64,000 nt of DNA from CALFVT01 sp964513675. Lineage in GTDB: Bacteria; Pseudomonadota; Alphaproteobacteria; Caulobacterales; Maricaulaceae. The notes beneath the pieces are model-generated. The model was not told the origin of the DNA. It was given only the letters and a program-made list of their open reading frames with translations, and ran no database searches. The DNA lies in contig CAZEOD010000003.1 in the NCBI GenBank assembly GCA_964513675.1, positions 1 through 64,000 of the forward strand, read 5' to 3'. This document shows, one piece after another, positions 1-9,213 of the stretch. How positions within the stretch are numbered: the first letter of the stretch is position 1; each line of letters starts with the position of its first letter. A program made the position numbers and the translations under genes.

Positions 1-116
1 CTCAAGGACTGACCCTATATGTGGTTTAATATATTTCTATAAAGTTCTCCTATGTGTCATACGTTTAGTCAGGTAGTCGTAGTGTTATTTTGACATACAA
101 TTAAGTAAGTCATTTT

Positions 117-377
117 TTACTCATAAATTTTCATCGCATACAATAAATTTGCCATTAAACCCCATGACATATCTTTAGGTGAAACTTTTCCACAATTAAC
201 CGAATCCTCCAACCAAGCTGAAATAGCCTCTAGAGCATCTGAAAGATTTTCATTTTGCCAGCTCCCCTTATTCGATTTTGCATCATATTTAAGTCATTTA
301 AGATATTCGGTAAAATCTTCATATCCTTCAACAGAATCTAATTTTTCTAGTAAATTTTGGCTATGAGGACAACTGCC
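117..377 (-). pseudogene. Remnant of a DUF7660-like small protein gene
   Basis: Read leftward, an open frame ends at TAA (117-119) and encodes a C-terminus (W-QNENLSDALEAISAWLEDS, then WGLMANLLYAMKIYE) that resembles the DUF7660 family pattern 'W.n.tL..fLeA.aaW.eD...SW.l.a..LlaAkiYE'. The frame is broken by an in-frame TGA at 294-296 and has no start codon upstream before another stop at 408-410. I therefore read it as a decayed gene. The family match is from memory of its sequence pattern and its function is unknown. Bases 1-116 show nothing recognisable. The stretch is clearly more AT-rich than the rest of the window, which may mean it was acquired. Confidence 0.55.
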
Positions 378-394
378 TTGTCCCGAGCGCGGAC

Positions 395-447
395 ATAAAG
401 CACCGCTTTATAGATATATGAACAGGCGCGCCGTTATAATAACGGCG
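395..447 (-). terminator. Two hairpins downstream of the MarR gene
   Basis: Just after the MarR stop codon (leftward) there is an 8-bp perfect stem (429-436 with 440-447, loop TAA) followed by a second 7-bp stem (395-401 with 405-411, loop of 3). Neither is followed by a clean T-run, so termination is plausible but not proven. Confidence 0.4.
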
Positions 448-450
448 TCT

Positions 451-918
451 TTAGGGCGCGGCATCTTGGGGGGGCGGGCCGTTAAGCCTGACAATAAACT
501 CATCTAAAAGCTCTAATAGCTTTTCGGCTTTTTCATCTTGCTCTTTGGCCGGCGTTAAAGCCTGGGTGAGTTTGGCTGCAATGGCGAGATAAACCTCATA
601 TCCGTGCTCCGTCGTGTGCAGGCATAATCTGCGTTTATCATTTTCATCCGGCAGCTTATGAATGAGTTTAAGCGTAATCAGCGACTGAACTGCGCGGCTG
701 ACAAGCGTTTTATCCATGGGCGTCACGCGGGTAACATGAACGGCCGTGATCGCTGGTTTTTCAGCAATAGCCGCCAAAACTCTCCATTGGGTCAAATTCA
801 GATTGGCCGTTTCGCGGGCCACGCTCAGGGTTAACTTACTGATTTGATGAGCCAAAAAAACAGCCTTATAAGGCCAAAATTCTGAGAGCTTTATGCCGTG
901 CGTATGATTTTTTTCCAT
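451..918 (-). CDS. MarR-family transcriptional regulator of the tyrosine catabolic operon
   Basis: A 155-residue winged-helix protein with the MarR layout: an N-terminal dimerisation helix, then the helix-turn-helix and wing around residues 40-95 (LTQWRVLAAIAEKPAITAVH, then DKTLVSRAVQSLI and a DENDKRRLCLH wing). The DxRx wing motif is clear. It is transcribed divergently from hppD, with about 117 bp between them packed with inverted repeats (see 940-1000). It most likely represses the hppD operon and itself, releasing DNA on binding an aromatic ligand such as homogentisate or 4-hydroxyphenylpyruvate. The ligand is inferred from context only. Confidence 0.8.
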   Translation of the reverse strand: MEKNHTHGIKLSEFWPYKAVFLAHQISKLTLSVARETANLNLTQWRVLAAIAEKPAITAVHVTRVTPMDKTLVSRAVQSLITLKLIHKLPDENDKRRLCLHTTEHGYEVYLAIAAKLTQALTPAKEQDEKAEKLLELLDEFIVRLNGPPPQDAAP

Positions 919-939
919 ATTTTATAGTGCAAAATAAAT

Positions 940-1000
940 GTTGCAATTACAACAACTATAATATAGTTGCTAAATCAACTAATATTGTTGTATTTACAAC
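940..1000. promoter_or_regulatory. Three-site MarR operator array between marR-like gene and hppD
   Basis: Three inverted repeats of form GTTG-N6-CAAC lie at 940-953, 966-979 (extended to AGTTG/CAACT, 965-980) and 987-1000. A TATAAT sequence at 957-962 lies between the first two. The repeats occupy the divergent promoter region, as expected for a MarR regulator controlling both directions. The sites are seen directly; that this MarR protein binds them is inferred. Confidence 0.65.
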
Positions 1001-1035
1001 TACCTATGATTTATAGTTTTTCCGCGGAGTGACTT

Positions 1036-2132
1036 ATGGCAGATTTATTCGAAAATCCGATCGGTTTAGACGGGTTTGAATTTATCGAGTTTTCCGCGCC
1101 TGAACGCGGTCATCTCGAATCGATCTTTACAAAAATGGGCTTTATTAAAATCGCGAACCACCGGTCTAAAGATGTCGACTTATGGCGTCAGGGCGGGATT
1201 AATCTCATTACAAATTATGACAAAAAATCGCCCGCCGGTTATTTCTGCCGAGAGCATGGGCCGTCCGCCTGCGGCATGGGATTTAGAGTTAAAAATGCGG
1301 CAAAGGCTTATGATGAGCTGATTAAGCGCGGGGCAGAGCCTATCCAAAATCATCCCGGCCCGATGGAATTATCAATACCCGCTATTCGCGGGATAGGCGG
1401 GGCGGTGATCTACCTGATTGATCGTTATGATGATAATTTAACGATTTATGACATTGATTTTATACCGCTAGAAAATGTGGAGCAAAACCCGATTGGCTTT
1501 GGCTTTAATATTGTCGATCATTTGACTCATAATGTTTATAGAGGACGCATGGATTATTGGGCCGAATATTACGAANNNNNNNNNNCCTGTTTAATTTTCA
1601 AGAAATTCGCTATTTCGACATTAAAGGCGAATATACGGGCCTAACGAGCCGCGCCTTAACGGCGCCGGATGGAAAAATTCGTATCCCGCTGAATGAGGAA
1701 GGCGAAAATGGCAAAGGCCAGATACAAGAATATCTATTAGCCCATCGCGGCGAAGGGATACAGCATATCGCTTTATCATCTGATGATCTTTATGCGAGCG
1801 TTGACAAATTACGCGCCGCCGGTGTTGATCTTATGACAGCGCCGCCTGAGACATATTATAATATGCTAAGCGAACGCTTGCCAAATCACGGCGAAGATGA
1901 AGCCGCGCTAAAGACGCGCGGGATTTTGCTGGACGGAACAACGGAAGGCGGCCAGCCGCGGCTATTATTACAGATTTTTGCGGAGCCTAAAATTGGCCCT
2001 GTCTTCTTTGAATTTATCCAAAGAAAAGGGGATTACAAAGATGGCTTTGGCGAAGGGAATTTCAAAGCCTTATTTGAATCCATTGAACGCGATCAGATTA
2101 ATAGGGGCGTCTTAGAGGCTGCAAAACTATGA
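1036..2132 (+). CDS. hppD: 4-hydroxyphenylpyruvate dioxygenase (interrupted by an assembly gap)
   Basis: Converts 4-hydroxyphenylpyruvate to homogentisate in tyrosine breakdown, using Fe(II). The start has a GGAG ribosome-binding site 6 nt upstream. The N-terminal half carries the first iron ligand in VDHLTHNV (His162). After the gap, the second frame carries the other two ligands, in GIQHIAL (His) and LLQIFAE (Glu), and the C-terminal GFGEGNFKALFESIERDQ signature. The two halves are in different frames only because the 10-N filler has the wrong length. E-x-L-F-N-F is expected across the junction, so the true gap should be 3n+2 bases, probably 2. I treat the gene as intact. The stop overlaps the next start (ATGA). 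Confidence 0.9.
1576..1585. other. Assembly gap (10 N) inside hppD
   Basis: Ten N bases with coding sequence on both sides in frames that do not match. The flanking residues (WAEYYE before, LFNFQEIRYFD after) leave room for about one missing residue in HPPD proteins, so the filler length is arbitrary and the frameshift is not biological. Confidence 0.9.
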
Positions 2133-2677
2133 GCACACCATCCATCAAAGGGTTCCACCATGTTGCTTACCGCTGCAAGGACGCCAAGGAAACGGGTGAG
2201 TTTTACAATGGCATTTTAGGCATGGATTTTCAGCTTGCGATTGCCGAAGATCATGTGCCGTCGACGGGGGCTTATGATCCTTATATGCATATTTTCCTCG
2301 ATGCTGGGAATAATAATGTCTTGGCTTTCTTTGAACTGCCCGAGCAGCCGGATATGGACCGCGATCAAAATACGCCCATATGGGTTCAGCATATTGCGAT
2401 GCGGCTTGAAAATATGGATGAATTACTGAACGCGAAAGCCCATCTGGAAGCGAACGGCATAGATGTTCTCGGCCCGACCCATCATGGTATATTTAAATCC
2501 ATTTATTTCTTTGACCCGAATGGCCACCGCCTCGAACTCGCCGCCGATATTCATACGCCTGAGCAAATGAAACAGCTGCATGAGGTTGCGCCCGCCATGC
2601 TTGAAGAATGGAGCGAAACCAAAAAAGCGCCGCGCCATGCGGCTTGGCTGCATGAAAAAATTGCCGCGGAAACTTAG
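2129..2677 (+). CDS. VOC-fold (glyoxalase/extradiol dioxygenase superfamily) protein of the tyrosine operon
   Basis: A 182-residue protein with two beta-alpha-beta modules of the vicinal-oxygen-chelate fold. Module 1 begins at GFHHVAYRCKDAKETGEFY and module 2 at WVQHIAMRLENMDEL, ending in YFFDPNGHRLELAAD. The His of FHHV, the His of VQHIA and the Glu of RLELA are the usual metal-ligand positions of the fold. It overlaps hppD by 4 nt and sits where the ring-cleavage enzyme would be expected, with fumarylacetoacetase and isomerase genes following and no cupin-type homogentisate dioxygenase in the window. It could be a ring-cleaving dioxygenase or an accessory enzyme; the reaction is not established from sequence. 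Confidence 0.75.
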   Translation: MSTPSIKGFHHVAYRCKDAKETGEFYNGILGMDFQLAIAEDHVPSTGAYDPYMHIFLDAGNNNVLAFFELPEQPDMDRDQNTPIWVQHIAMRLENMDELLNAKAHLEANGIDVLGPTHHGIFKSIYFFDPNGHRLELAADIHTPEQMKQLHEVAPAMLEEWSETKKAPRHAAWLHEKIAAET

Positions 2678-2688
2678 AGAGATATTTT

Positions 2689-3702
2689 ATGAAACTTGCA
2701 TCCTTGAAAGATGAGGGCCGTGATGGCCGCTTAATAATTGTCTCGCAGGATCTGACGCGCGCGGTTGACGCCGGCGATATTGCCCCGACGCTACAAGCCG
2801 CGCTTGATAATTGGGACATGGCCGCGCCGCCATTAGCCGCGCGCTATGAAGCGTTAAATAAAAGCACGGCAGGGTTTGCCTTTGACCAAAGCGCCTGCGC
2901 CTCGCCCCTGCCGCGTAGCTATGCGTGGATGGACGGCTCGGCCTATCTCAACCATGTTGAGCTTGTCCGCAAAGCGCGAAATGCCGAGGTGCCGGAGAGT
3001 TTTTACACTGACCCGCTCATGTATCAAGGCGGCTCTGATAGCTTTATTGGGCCGCGCGATCCGATTATTGCGGCGGATGAAGCTTATGGTATTGATATGG
3101 AAGCCGAAATCGCCGTTATCACAGATGACGTCCCTATGGGCGTGAGCGCGCAAGCGGCGCAAAGCCATATTAAACTCATTATGCTTGTTAATGACGTCTC
3201 GCTTCGCGGGCTGATCCCGAATGAGCTCCGCAAGGGGTTCGGCTTTGTGCAAGGTAAAGCCTCAAGCGCTTTCTCGCCAGTGGCCGTGACGCCAGATGAG
3301 CTAGGCGGAGCGTGGGCAGAGGGGACAATTAATTTGCCCTTACTGGTTGATTATAACGGCGCGGCGTTTGGCAAAGCCAATGTGAAAACAGATATGACGT
3401 TCAATATGGCCGAGCTTATTGCCCATGCCGCCAAGACCCGCGAGCTCTGCGCTGGAGCCATCATTGGCTCCGGCACTGTTTCGAATAAATTTGAAGGCGC
3501 AGAAGGTAAAAAGATTGAAGACGGCGGCGTAGGCTATAGCTGCATCGCTGAAATCCGTATGATCGAAAAAATCCAGACCGGTGAATTTATAACGCCCTTT
3601 ATGCGCTTTGGCGACACAGTGGGCATTGAGATGAATGATAAAGACGGACACTCTATCTTTGGCCGTATCGAAAACCATGTTGTGAAATATGAAGGCCCCT
3701 AG
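2689..3702 (+). CDS. fahA: Fumarylacetoacetate hydrolase family protein (fumarylacetoacetase)
   Basis: Hydrolyses fumarylacetoacetate to fumarate and acetoacetate, the last step of tyrosine catabolism. The 337-residue protein has the FAH fold: an N-terminal domain, then a metal site with GIDMEAEIAVITDDV (acidic ligands), NDVSLRGLIP and KASSAFSPVAVTPDEL, and the C-terminal IIGSGTVSNK loop. It lies 11 nt after the VOC gene and 5 nt before the isomerase gene, in one operon. Assignment to fumarylacetoacetate rather than another acylpyruvate is from the operon context. Confidence 0.88.
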   Translation: MKLASLKDEGRDGRLIIVSQDLTRAVDAGDIAPTLQAALDNWDMAAPPLAARYEALNKSTAGFAFDQSACASPLPRSYAWMDGSAYLNHVELVRKARNAEVPESFYTDPLMYQGGSDSFIGPRDPIIAADEAYGIDMEAEIAVITDDVPMGVSAQAAQSHIKLIMLVNDVSLRGLIPNELRKGFGFVQGKASSAFSPVAVTPDELGGAWAEGTINLPLLVDYNGAAFGKANVKTDMTFNMAELIAHAAKTRELCAGAIIGSGTVSNKFEGAEGKKIEDGGVGYSCIAEIRMIEKIQTGEFITPFMRFGDTVGIEMNDKDGHSIFGRIENHVVKYEGP

Positions 3703-3707
3703 CCGCT

Positions 3708-4355
3708 ATGATGACCCTTTTTGGATATTGGCGATCATCGGCCAGCTACCGCGTGCGAATTGCCCTCAATCTTAAAGGCATTAAGGCCGCTCATCACGCG
3801 GTCAACCTGAAGTCTGGTGAGCAGTTATTAGCCGCGCATAAAGATTTAAACAGCCAGCCGCTTGTGCCAATCCTTGAGCTAGGCGGCGGAACGCGGCTTA
3901 CGCAATCTTTAGCGATTTTGGATTATCTCGAAGAGGCCTATCCAGCGCCGCCCTTATTACCTACGGCGCCTGAATTGAAAGCCAAGGTCAGAGCCGCCGC
4001 GCAGATTATCGGCGCCGATATTGCGCCCATCCAAAATTTGCGCGTTTTAAAATATATTCGCGCCGAATATGGCCAAGATGATGCCGGCGTTAAAGACTGG
4101 GCCGCGCATTGGATTCGCGAGGGATTAAAACCGCTCGAAGCCCTCGCCGAGCAAAATGATGATCCCTTTTTTATGATGGGCACACCCGGCTATTTTGAAG
4201 CTTGCCTGATACCGCAAATATATAATGCCAATAGATTTGGCGTTGATATGTCCGCCTTTCCAAAGCTCTCACATCTAAATCATCTTTGCCTCAAACATCC
4301 CGCCTTTATAACGGCATTGCCGGAAAATCAGCCGGATGCGGATACTGCGCCTTGA
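3708..4355 (+). CDS. maiA: Maleylacetoacetate isomerase (zeta-class glutathione transferase)
   Basis: Isomerises maleylacetoacetate to fumarylacetoacetate using glutathione. The 215-residue protein has a thioredoxin-like N-terminal domain starting LFGYWRSSASYRVRIALNLK, matching the zeta-class SSCSYRVRIAL motif with Ala in place of Cys, as seen in some bacterial members. This is followed by the QSLAILDYLEE glutathione-binding stretch and an all-helical C-terminal domain. It is the last gene of the hppD operon and converges on glgB. Its presence implies the pathway runs through a maleylacetoacetate intermediate, so a homogentisate ring-cleaving enzyme must exist somewhere. Confidence 0.88.
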   Translation: MMTLFGYWRSSASYRVRIALNLKGIKAAHHAVNLKSGEQLLAAHKDLNSQPLVPILELGGGTRLTQSLAILDYLEEAYPAPPLLPTAPELKAKVRAAAQIIGADIAPIQNLRVLKYIRAEYGQDDAGVKDWAAHWIREGLKPLEALAEQNDDPFFMMGTPGYFEACLIPQIYNANRFGVDMSAFPKLSHLNHLCLKHPAFITALPENQPDADTAP

Positions 4356-4384
4356 TGAGATTACCCGCCTGCCATTAAGCGCGC

Positions 4385-6568
4385 TTAATTAAATGTGAAT
4401 ATAGTGGTGGCTAGAGGCGGAAGCGTTAAAACAAGGGAATGTTGCTGGCCATGAGCCGAAATATTTTCCGTCTCAAACCCGCCCATATTACCTTCCCCCG
4501 AGCCGCCGTAAAGCATAGAGTCCGTATTGACCCTTTCTGTCCAAAAGCCTGATTTTGGAACGCCCACACGGTAGTTTTTGCGGGCAATAGGCGAAAAGTT
4601 ACAGACCGTAAGACTTGGCGCTTGCCGGGCTTCATCCCAGCGCAGGAAGGACAGAACATTATCATTTTGCGCGCCGCCATCAATCCACTCAAACCCTGCG
4701 GCCATGCAATCTTGCTCATAAAGCGCCGGCGTTGTTTTATAAAGCCCGTTCAAATCCCGAATAAGGCTTTGCGTATTTTTATGCTCTGGATATTGCGTTA
4801 AGTGCCAATCCAGAGAGCGGTCGGCATTCCATTCTTCGGACTGCCCAAATTCGCAGCCCATAAACAAGAGCTTCTTGCCGGGGTGGCTCCACATAAAGGC
4901 GTAATAGGCGCGTAGATTCGCAAATTTTTGCCAGCGGTCGCCCGGCATACGGCCAAGCAGCGAACCTTTCCCGTGCACAACTTCATCATGGGATAGCGGC
5001 AGCACATAATTTTCTGAAAAGGCGTAATCAATTCCAAAGGTCATCTTATGATGATGAAAGCTGCGGTTAATAGGATCTTCGGACATATATTCCAGCGAGT
5101 CATTCATCCAGCCCATATTCCACTTAAACCCAAAGCCAAGTCCGTCATGATGGGTCGGCGCGGTGACACCGGGCCAAGCTGTGGATTCTTCGGCGATAGT
5201 GATAACGCCGCCGACCGCGCTATAGGCGTCGGCATTCATGGTTTGCAGAAATTTCACCGCCTCCCAGTTTTGATTACTGCCATCAGGGTTCGGCAGCCAC
5301 TCGCCCTCTTCGCGGGAATAATCCAAATATAACATAGAGGCAACGGCATCGACCCGAAGCCCGTCCAAGTGATACTCTTCAAGCCAGAACCGTGCATTAG
5401 CAACAAGATAATTGACAACCTCGCGCCGCCCAAAGTTAAAGATCAGCGTGTTCCAATCCGGATGAAAGCCCTTACGCGGGTCGGCATGCTCATAAAGGAA
5501 AGAGCCGTCAAACGCGGCTAAGCCGTGCTCATCTGACGGGAAATGCCCCGGAACCCAATCCAGAATAACCGCTATCTCTGCGGCGTGGCACGCCTCGATG
5601 AACGCTTTTAAATCTGACGGCGAGCCGTGACGCGCTGTGGGGGCATAAAGCCCAATCGGTTGATAGCCCCATGAGCCGTCAAAGGGATGTTCTGTGATGG
5701 GCATAAGTTCGATATGGGTAAAGCCGTGATCTTTAACATAAGGGATTAATGTCTCGGCTAGCTCTGCATATGATAAATAACGATTATTCTCGCCGCGCCG
5801 CCACGACCCCAGATGAACCTCATAAACCGAGATCGGAGCCTGCCTATGTTGCCGCTCTGCACGGCCGCTCATCCAGTCACTATCGGCCCAGTTATGCTGT
5901 GATAAATCGCAAATGACCGAGGCTGATTTGGGCCGGTATTCTGCGGCAAATCCAAAAGGGTCGGCTTTTAACGGCTGCATATGTCCGGCCGCATCGCGTA
6001 TGGCGAATTTATAGGCTGCGCCGTCTCCAACATCTGGAATAAACAACTCCCAAATGCCGCTGCTGCCGCGTGAGCGCATGGCATGTTGTGTTGTGTTCCA
6101 GTGGTTAAAATCTCCCGCAACACAGACTCCGGCCGCATTTGGCGCCCAAACCGTAAAGCGGGTACCGGCCACGCCGTCTTGTTTTTTGACATGGGCCCCT
6201 AGCGCGTTAAAGGCGTGAATATGGCGCCCTTCGGATAATAAATGTAAATCCAGATCACCCAGATCCGGCGCAAAACGGTATGGATCATCATAACGATGCT
6301 GCGCCCCATCATACGTTGCGGCAAGCTTATAACCCGCCTTGATTTTAGAGGCTTTCAGCCGCGCCTGAAATATACCGCCGTCATGAAGGCGCTCACAGAT
6401 CGCGGCGGCGGCCTTGCCCCGCGGCGTTACAATGGACACAGAGTCGGCATGGGGCGCATAGGCGCGAATGATTATATCCGCGCCGTCATTATGCGCGCCT
6501 AGAAACGAAAAGGGGTCAGCATGACAGCCACCTAAAATGCGGAGGATGTCCGGCTGTAGAGTGTCCAT
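4385..6568 (-). CDS. glgB: 1,4-alpha-glucan branching enzyme
   Basis: Introduces alpha-1,6 branches into glycogen. I place the start at 6568 (MDTLQPDILRILGG), which has AAGGA 8 nt upstream and gives 727 residues, close to the E. coli enzyme (728). A longer frame would overlap glgP. The order is a CBM48 N-terminal domain, a second CBM48 (residues ~105-200), then the GH13 barrel with WGYQPIGLYAPTARHG, nucleophile Asp in GLRVDAVASMLY, acid/base Glu in ITIAEESTAWP and PLSHDEVVHGKGS, and a C-terminal beta domain. It lies 11 nt after glgP in one leftward operon. Its stop overlaps a 14-bp palindrome (4375-4388). Confidence 0.95.
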   Translation of the reverse strand: MDTLQPDILRILGGCHADPFSFLGAHNDGADIIIRAYAPHADSVSIVTPRGKAAAAICERLHDGGIFQARLKASKIKAGYKLAATYDGAQHRYDDPYRFAPDLGDLDLHLLSEGRHIHAFNALGAHVKKQDGVAGTRFTVWAPNAAGVCVAGDFNHWNTTQHAMRSRGSSGIWELFIPDVGDGAAYKFAIRDAAGHMQPLKADPFGFAAEYRPKSASVICDLSQHNWADSDWMSGRAERQHRQAPISVYEVHLGSWRRGENNRYLSYAELAETLIPYVKDHGFTHIELMPITEHPFDGSWGYQPIGLYAPTARHGSPSDLKAFIEACHAAEIAVILDWVPGHFPSDEHGLAAFDGSFLYEHADPRKGFHPDWNTLIFNFGRREVVNYLVANARFWLEEYHLDGLRVDAVASMLYLDYSREEGEWLPNPDGSNQNWEAVKFLQTMNADAYSAVGGVITIAEESTAWPGVTAPTHHDGLGFGFKWNMGWMNDSLEYMSEDPINRSFHHHKMTFGIDYAFSENYVLPLSHDEVVHGKGSLLGRMPGDRWQKFANLRAYYAFMWSHPGKKLLFMGCEFGQSEEWNADRSLDWHLTQYPEHKNTQSLIRDLNGLYKTTPALYEQDCMAAGFEWIDGGAQNDNVLSFLRWDEARQAPSLTVCNFSPIARKNYRVGVPKSGFWTERVNTDSMLYGGSGEGNMGGFETENISAHGQQHSLVLTLPPLATTIFTFN

Positions 6569-6579
6569 TTTGCTATCCT

Positions 6580-9024
6580 TTACGACGTCGGCGTATTCCA
6601 AATATCTTTGGCATAACCACGAATAGTGCGGTCTGAGCTGAACCATCCCATTTTTGCCGTGTTAAGGATAGCCATTTCCGCCCATTTTTCTTTATCGCGG
6701 TACACATCATCAATATGACGCTGCATATCCCAATAGGCTTCAAAATCCGGCGTGACTTGGAAATAATCATGATTTTTCAGATTATCGAGGATGTCATTAA
6801 AGACTTGCGTATCGCCATTTGAAAAGAAACCTGTCTCTAATTGACGGATAACTTTTTGAAGCCTTGGCGAGTCTTTGATAACTTCGGAGGGACGCGCGCG
6901 GCGATGTTGCCGATCCGCAATTTCATCCGCCTTAAGACCGAAGATGAAAATATTCTCTTCACCGACATGGTCTTGCATTTCAACATTCGCGCCGTCGAGC
7001 GTACCGACCGTAAGCGCGCCGTTAAGGGCAAATTTCATATTACCCGTCCCCGAGGCTTCGAAACCTGCTGTTGAGATTTGCTCTGATAAATCAGCGCCCG
7101 GGATTAACACTTCGGCGGCGGTTACATTGTAATTTGGCAGGAAGATAACTTTCAGCTTATCGCCAATCTCTTCATCCGCATTTATGACAGCGGCGACATC
7201 GTTAATGAGCTTGATAATCAGCTTTGCGAGGAAATAGCTGGGAGCGGCTTTGCCGGCAAATATTTTAACCCGCGGCTGCCAATCCGCCTTGGGGTCGGCC
7301 TTCATTTCATTATAAAGCGCCATGGTTTCAAGAATGTTCATAAGCTGACGCTTATATTCATGGATCCGTTTTATCTGGATATCGAACATGGCATTAGGAT
7401 TAACTTTAATACCCGTCTCTTTCAGCAAGAATGCGGCGAGGCGTTTTTTATTCTTTGCTTTGACATCCATATATTGGCTTTGCCATGCCCTATCGCTCGC
7501 GAGAGGGATAAGCTTTTGCAGCTGCTCTAAATCATCAATCCAGTTCTCTCCGATTTTGTCAATAATCATATCCGAGAGCGCAGGATTACATTCAAGCAGC
7601 CAGCGGCGCGGCGTCACGCCATTGGTTTGATTGACGATTTTATCGGGGAACATCATGTGCAAATCGTGGAAAACGGTTTGCTTCATCAACTCGGAATGTA
7701 GCGCCGATACACCGTTCACTTTGCGCGAGCCGATAAAGGCCAAATTGCCCATGCGCACCCAATCTTGTTGATGCGGATGAATGACCTGAATATTTGCGAT
7801 GATATTATGCTCAAGCCCCTTCGCCAAAGCCTCTTGGTAAAAGGCACCGTCAATCATATTGATGATTTGCAAATGCCGCGGCAAGATACGCTCAAATAAT
7901 GATTTCGGCCATTTTTCCAGCGCTTCCGGCAGAAGCGTGTGATTGGTATAATGCAAAGTTTCGCGCGCAATTTCAAAAGCGCGCTGAAATGTGAAATCAT
8001 GTAAATCCATCAAAATACGGATAAGCTCAGGCACAGCAATGGCGGGGTGGGTGTCATTCAGCTGAACGGCCACGTGATCGCCCAAATTTTCAAGGCTGTC
8101 ATAATTCATAAAGAAGCGGCGGATGAGGTCTTGGAGAGAGGCGCTTGTGAAAAACACCTCCTGTTTCAGACGAAGCTCTCGCCCTTTTTCCGTATGGTCA
8201 CCCGGATATAAAACCTTGGAAATAGATTCGGCCACAATCTGTTGATAGGCGGAGGCCATAAACTCGCCCTCGTTGAACTTTTTCAGGTTCATCAAATCCG
8301 CTTGCCGGGCTGACCACAGGCGCAGCGTATTGACATGTTTGCCTTCCCAGCCTGCAATCGGCATATCAAAAGCGACGGCCTGAATACGCTCGGTTGGCTT
8401 CCAAACAGATTTCCCAACATGGTCGGTTTCGACATGTCCGCCAAAATCAATATCATAAACGACTTCGGGGCGGCGAAACTCCCACGCATTGCCTTCAACA
8501 AGCCAGTCCTCAGGCTCTTCGAGTTGCCAGCCATTTTCGATATTTTGCTTAAAAATACCATGCTGATAACGAATGCCATAGCCCATGCCGGCCACACCTG
8601 TCGTGGACATAGAATCCATAAAACAGGCAGCCAGGCGGCCTAATCCGCCATTGCCCAGCGCGGCATCCTGCTCTGCGTGAAGCACATCATGAAAATCAAG
8701 CTTGTGATCGTCAAAAAACGCCTTTGCATCGCTTAATAGCCCGAGATTAGTTAAGCCGTCTTCGAGCATACGCCCGATCATAAATTCCATCGACAGGTAA
8801 TAAACGCGCTTTTGCTTTTTCTTGTAAATACGGCGGGTGGTGTCAATCCAGCCCTCAACCATATGATCGCGTGTTGCAAGCGACAGGGCAACGCACCAAT
8901 CGCGCGCCACCGCATGCCGCTCGTCTTTACCAACGGAGTAAATCAGGTGGCGCAATATTGAATCACCAAAGCTTTCTTCGTGAAGGCCTTGGGCATCAGA
9001 AATTTTGTGAGTAGGGTGGTTCAT
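6580..9024 (-). CDS. glgP: Glycogen phosphorylase
   Basis: Phosphorolyses glycogen to glucose-1-phosphate with pyridoxal phosphate. It is 814 residues, the family's normal size. Visible signatures include VYYLSMEFMIGRML near the N-terminus, NGGLGRLAACFMDS, and the PLP-lysine motif EASGTGNMKFALNGALTVGT with the following LDGANVEM. It is the first gene of a glgP-glgB operon transcribed away from glgC, with 189 bp between glgP and glgC for divergent promoters. Confidence 0.96.
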   Translation of the reverse strand: MNHPTHKISDAQGLHEESFGDSILRHLIYSVGKDERHAVARDWCVALSLATRDHMVEGWIDTTRRIYKKKQKRVYYLSMEFMIGRMLEDGLTNLGLLSDAKAFFDDHKLDFHDVLHAEQDAALGNGGLGRLAACFMDSMSTTGVAGMGYGIRYQHGIFKQNIENGWQLEEPEDWLVEGNAWEFRRPEVVYDIDFGGHVETDHVGKSVWKPTERIQAVAFDMPIAGWEGKHVNTLRLWSARQADLMNLKKFNEGEFMASAYQQIVAESISKVLYPGDHTEKGRELRLKQEVFFTSASLQDLIRRFFMNYDSLENLGDHVAVQLNDTHPAIAVPELIRILMDLHDFTFQRAFEIARETLHYTNHTLLPEALEKWPKSLFERILPRHLQIINMIDGAFYQEALAKGLEHNIIANIQVIHPHQQDWVRMGNLAFIGSRKVNGVSALHSELMKQTVFHDLHMMFPDKIVNQTNGVTPRRWLLECNPALSDMIIDKIGENWIDDLEQLQKLIPLASDRAWQSQYMDVKAKNKKRLAAFLLKETGIKVNPNAMFDIQIKRIHEYKRQLMNILETMALYNEMKADPKADWQPRVKIFAGKAAPSYFLAKLIIKLINDVAAVINADEEIGDKLKVIFLPNYNVTAAEVLIPGADLSEQISTAGFEASGTGNMKFALNGALTVGTLDGANVEMQDHVGEENIFIFGLKADEIADRQHRRARPSEVIKDSPRLQKVIRQLETGFFSNGDTQVFNDILDNLKNHDYFQVTPDFEAYWDMQRHIDDVYRDKEKWAEMAILNTAKMGWFSSDRTIRGYAKDIWNTPTS

Positions 9025-9213
9025 CTATATCTCGGTCTGTATTTTAATGTTTAAAAGAAGAGGCTCAATCCGGCTGATAGATTTTAAATTTTTAGGCTCA
9101 TACAGCGGCTTGATAATGAAATTAAAGGAATCTCTTGCTATTTTCCCAACATCTAAACAATAAGAATGAGTATAGAAACTAAAAAATGAACATGATGAGG
9201 GATAAGCGGAGGT

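Noticed and set aside
1557..1644. Apparent frameshift and overlapping genes inside hppD
   Set aside because: The frame change occurs exactly at a 10-N filler, so it reflects an unknown gap length rather than a biological frameshift.
6569..6646. Longer N-terminus for glgB overlapping glgP
   Set aside because: The ATG at 6568 has a good ribosome-binding site and gives the normal family length; the extension overlaps the glgP coding end and lacks similarity to the family.
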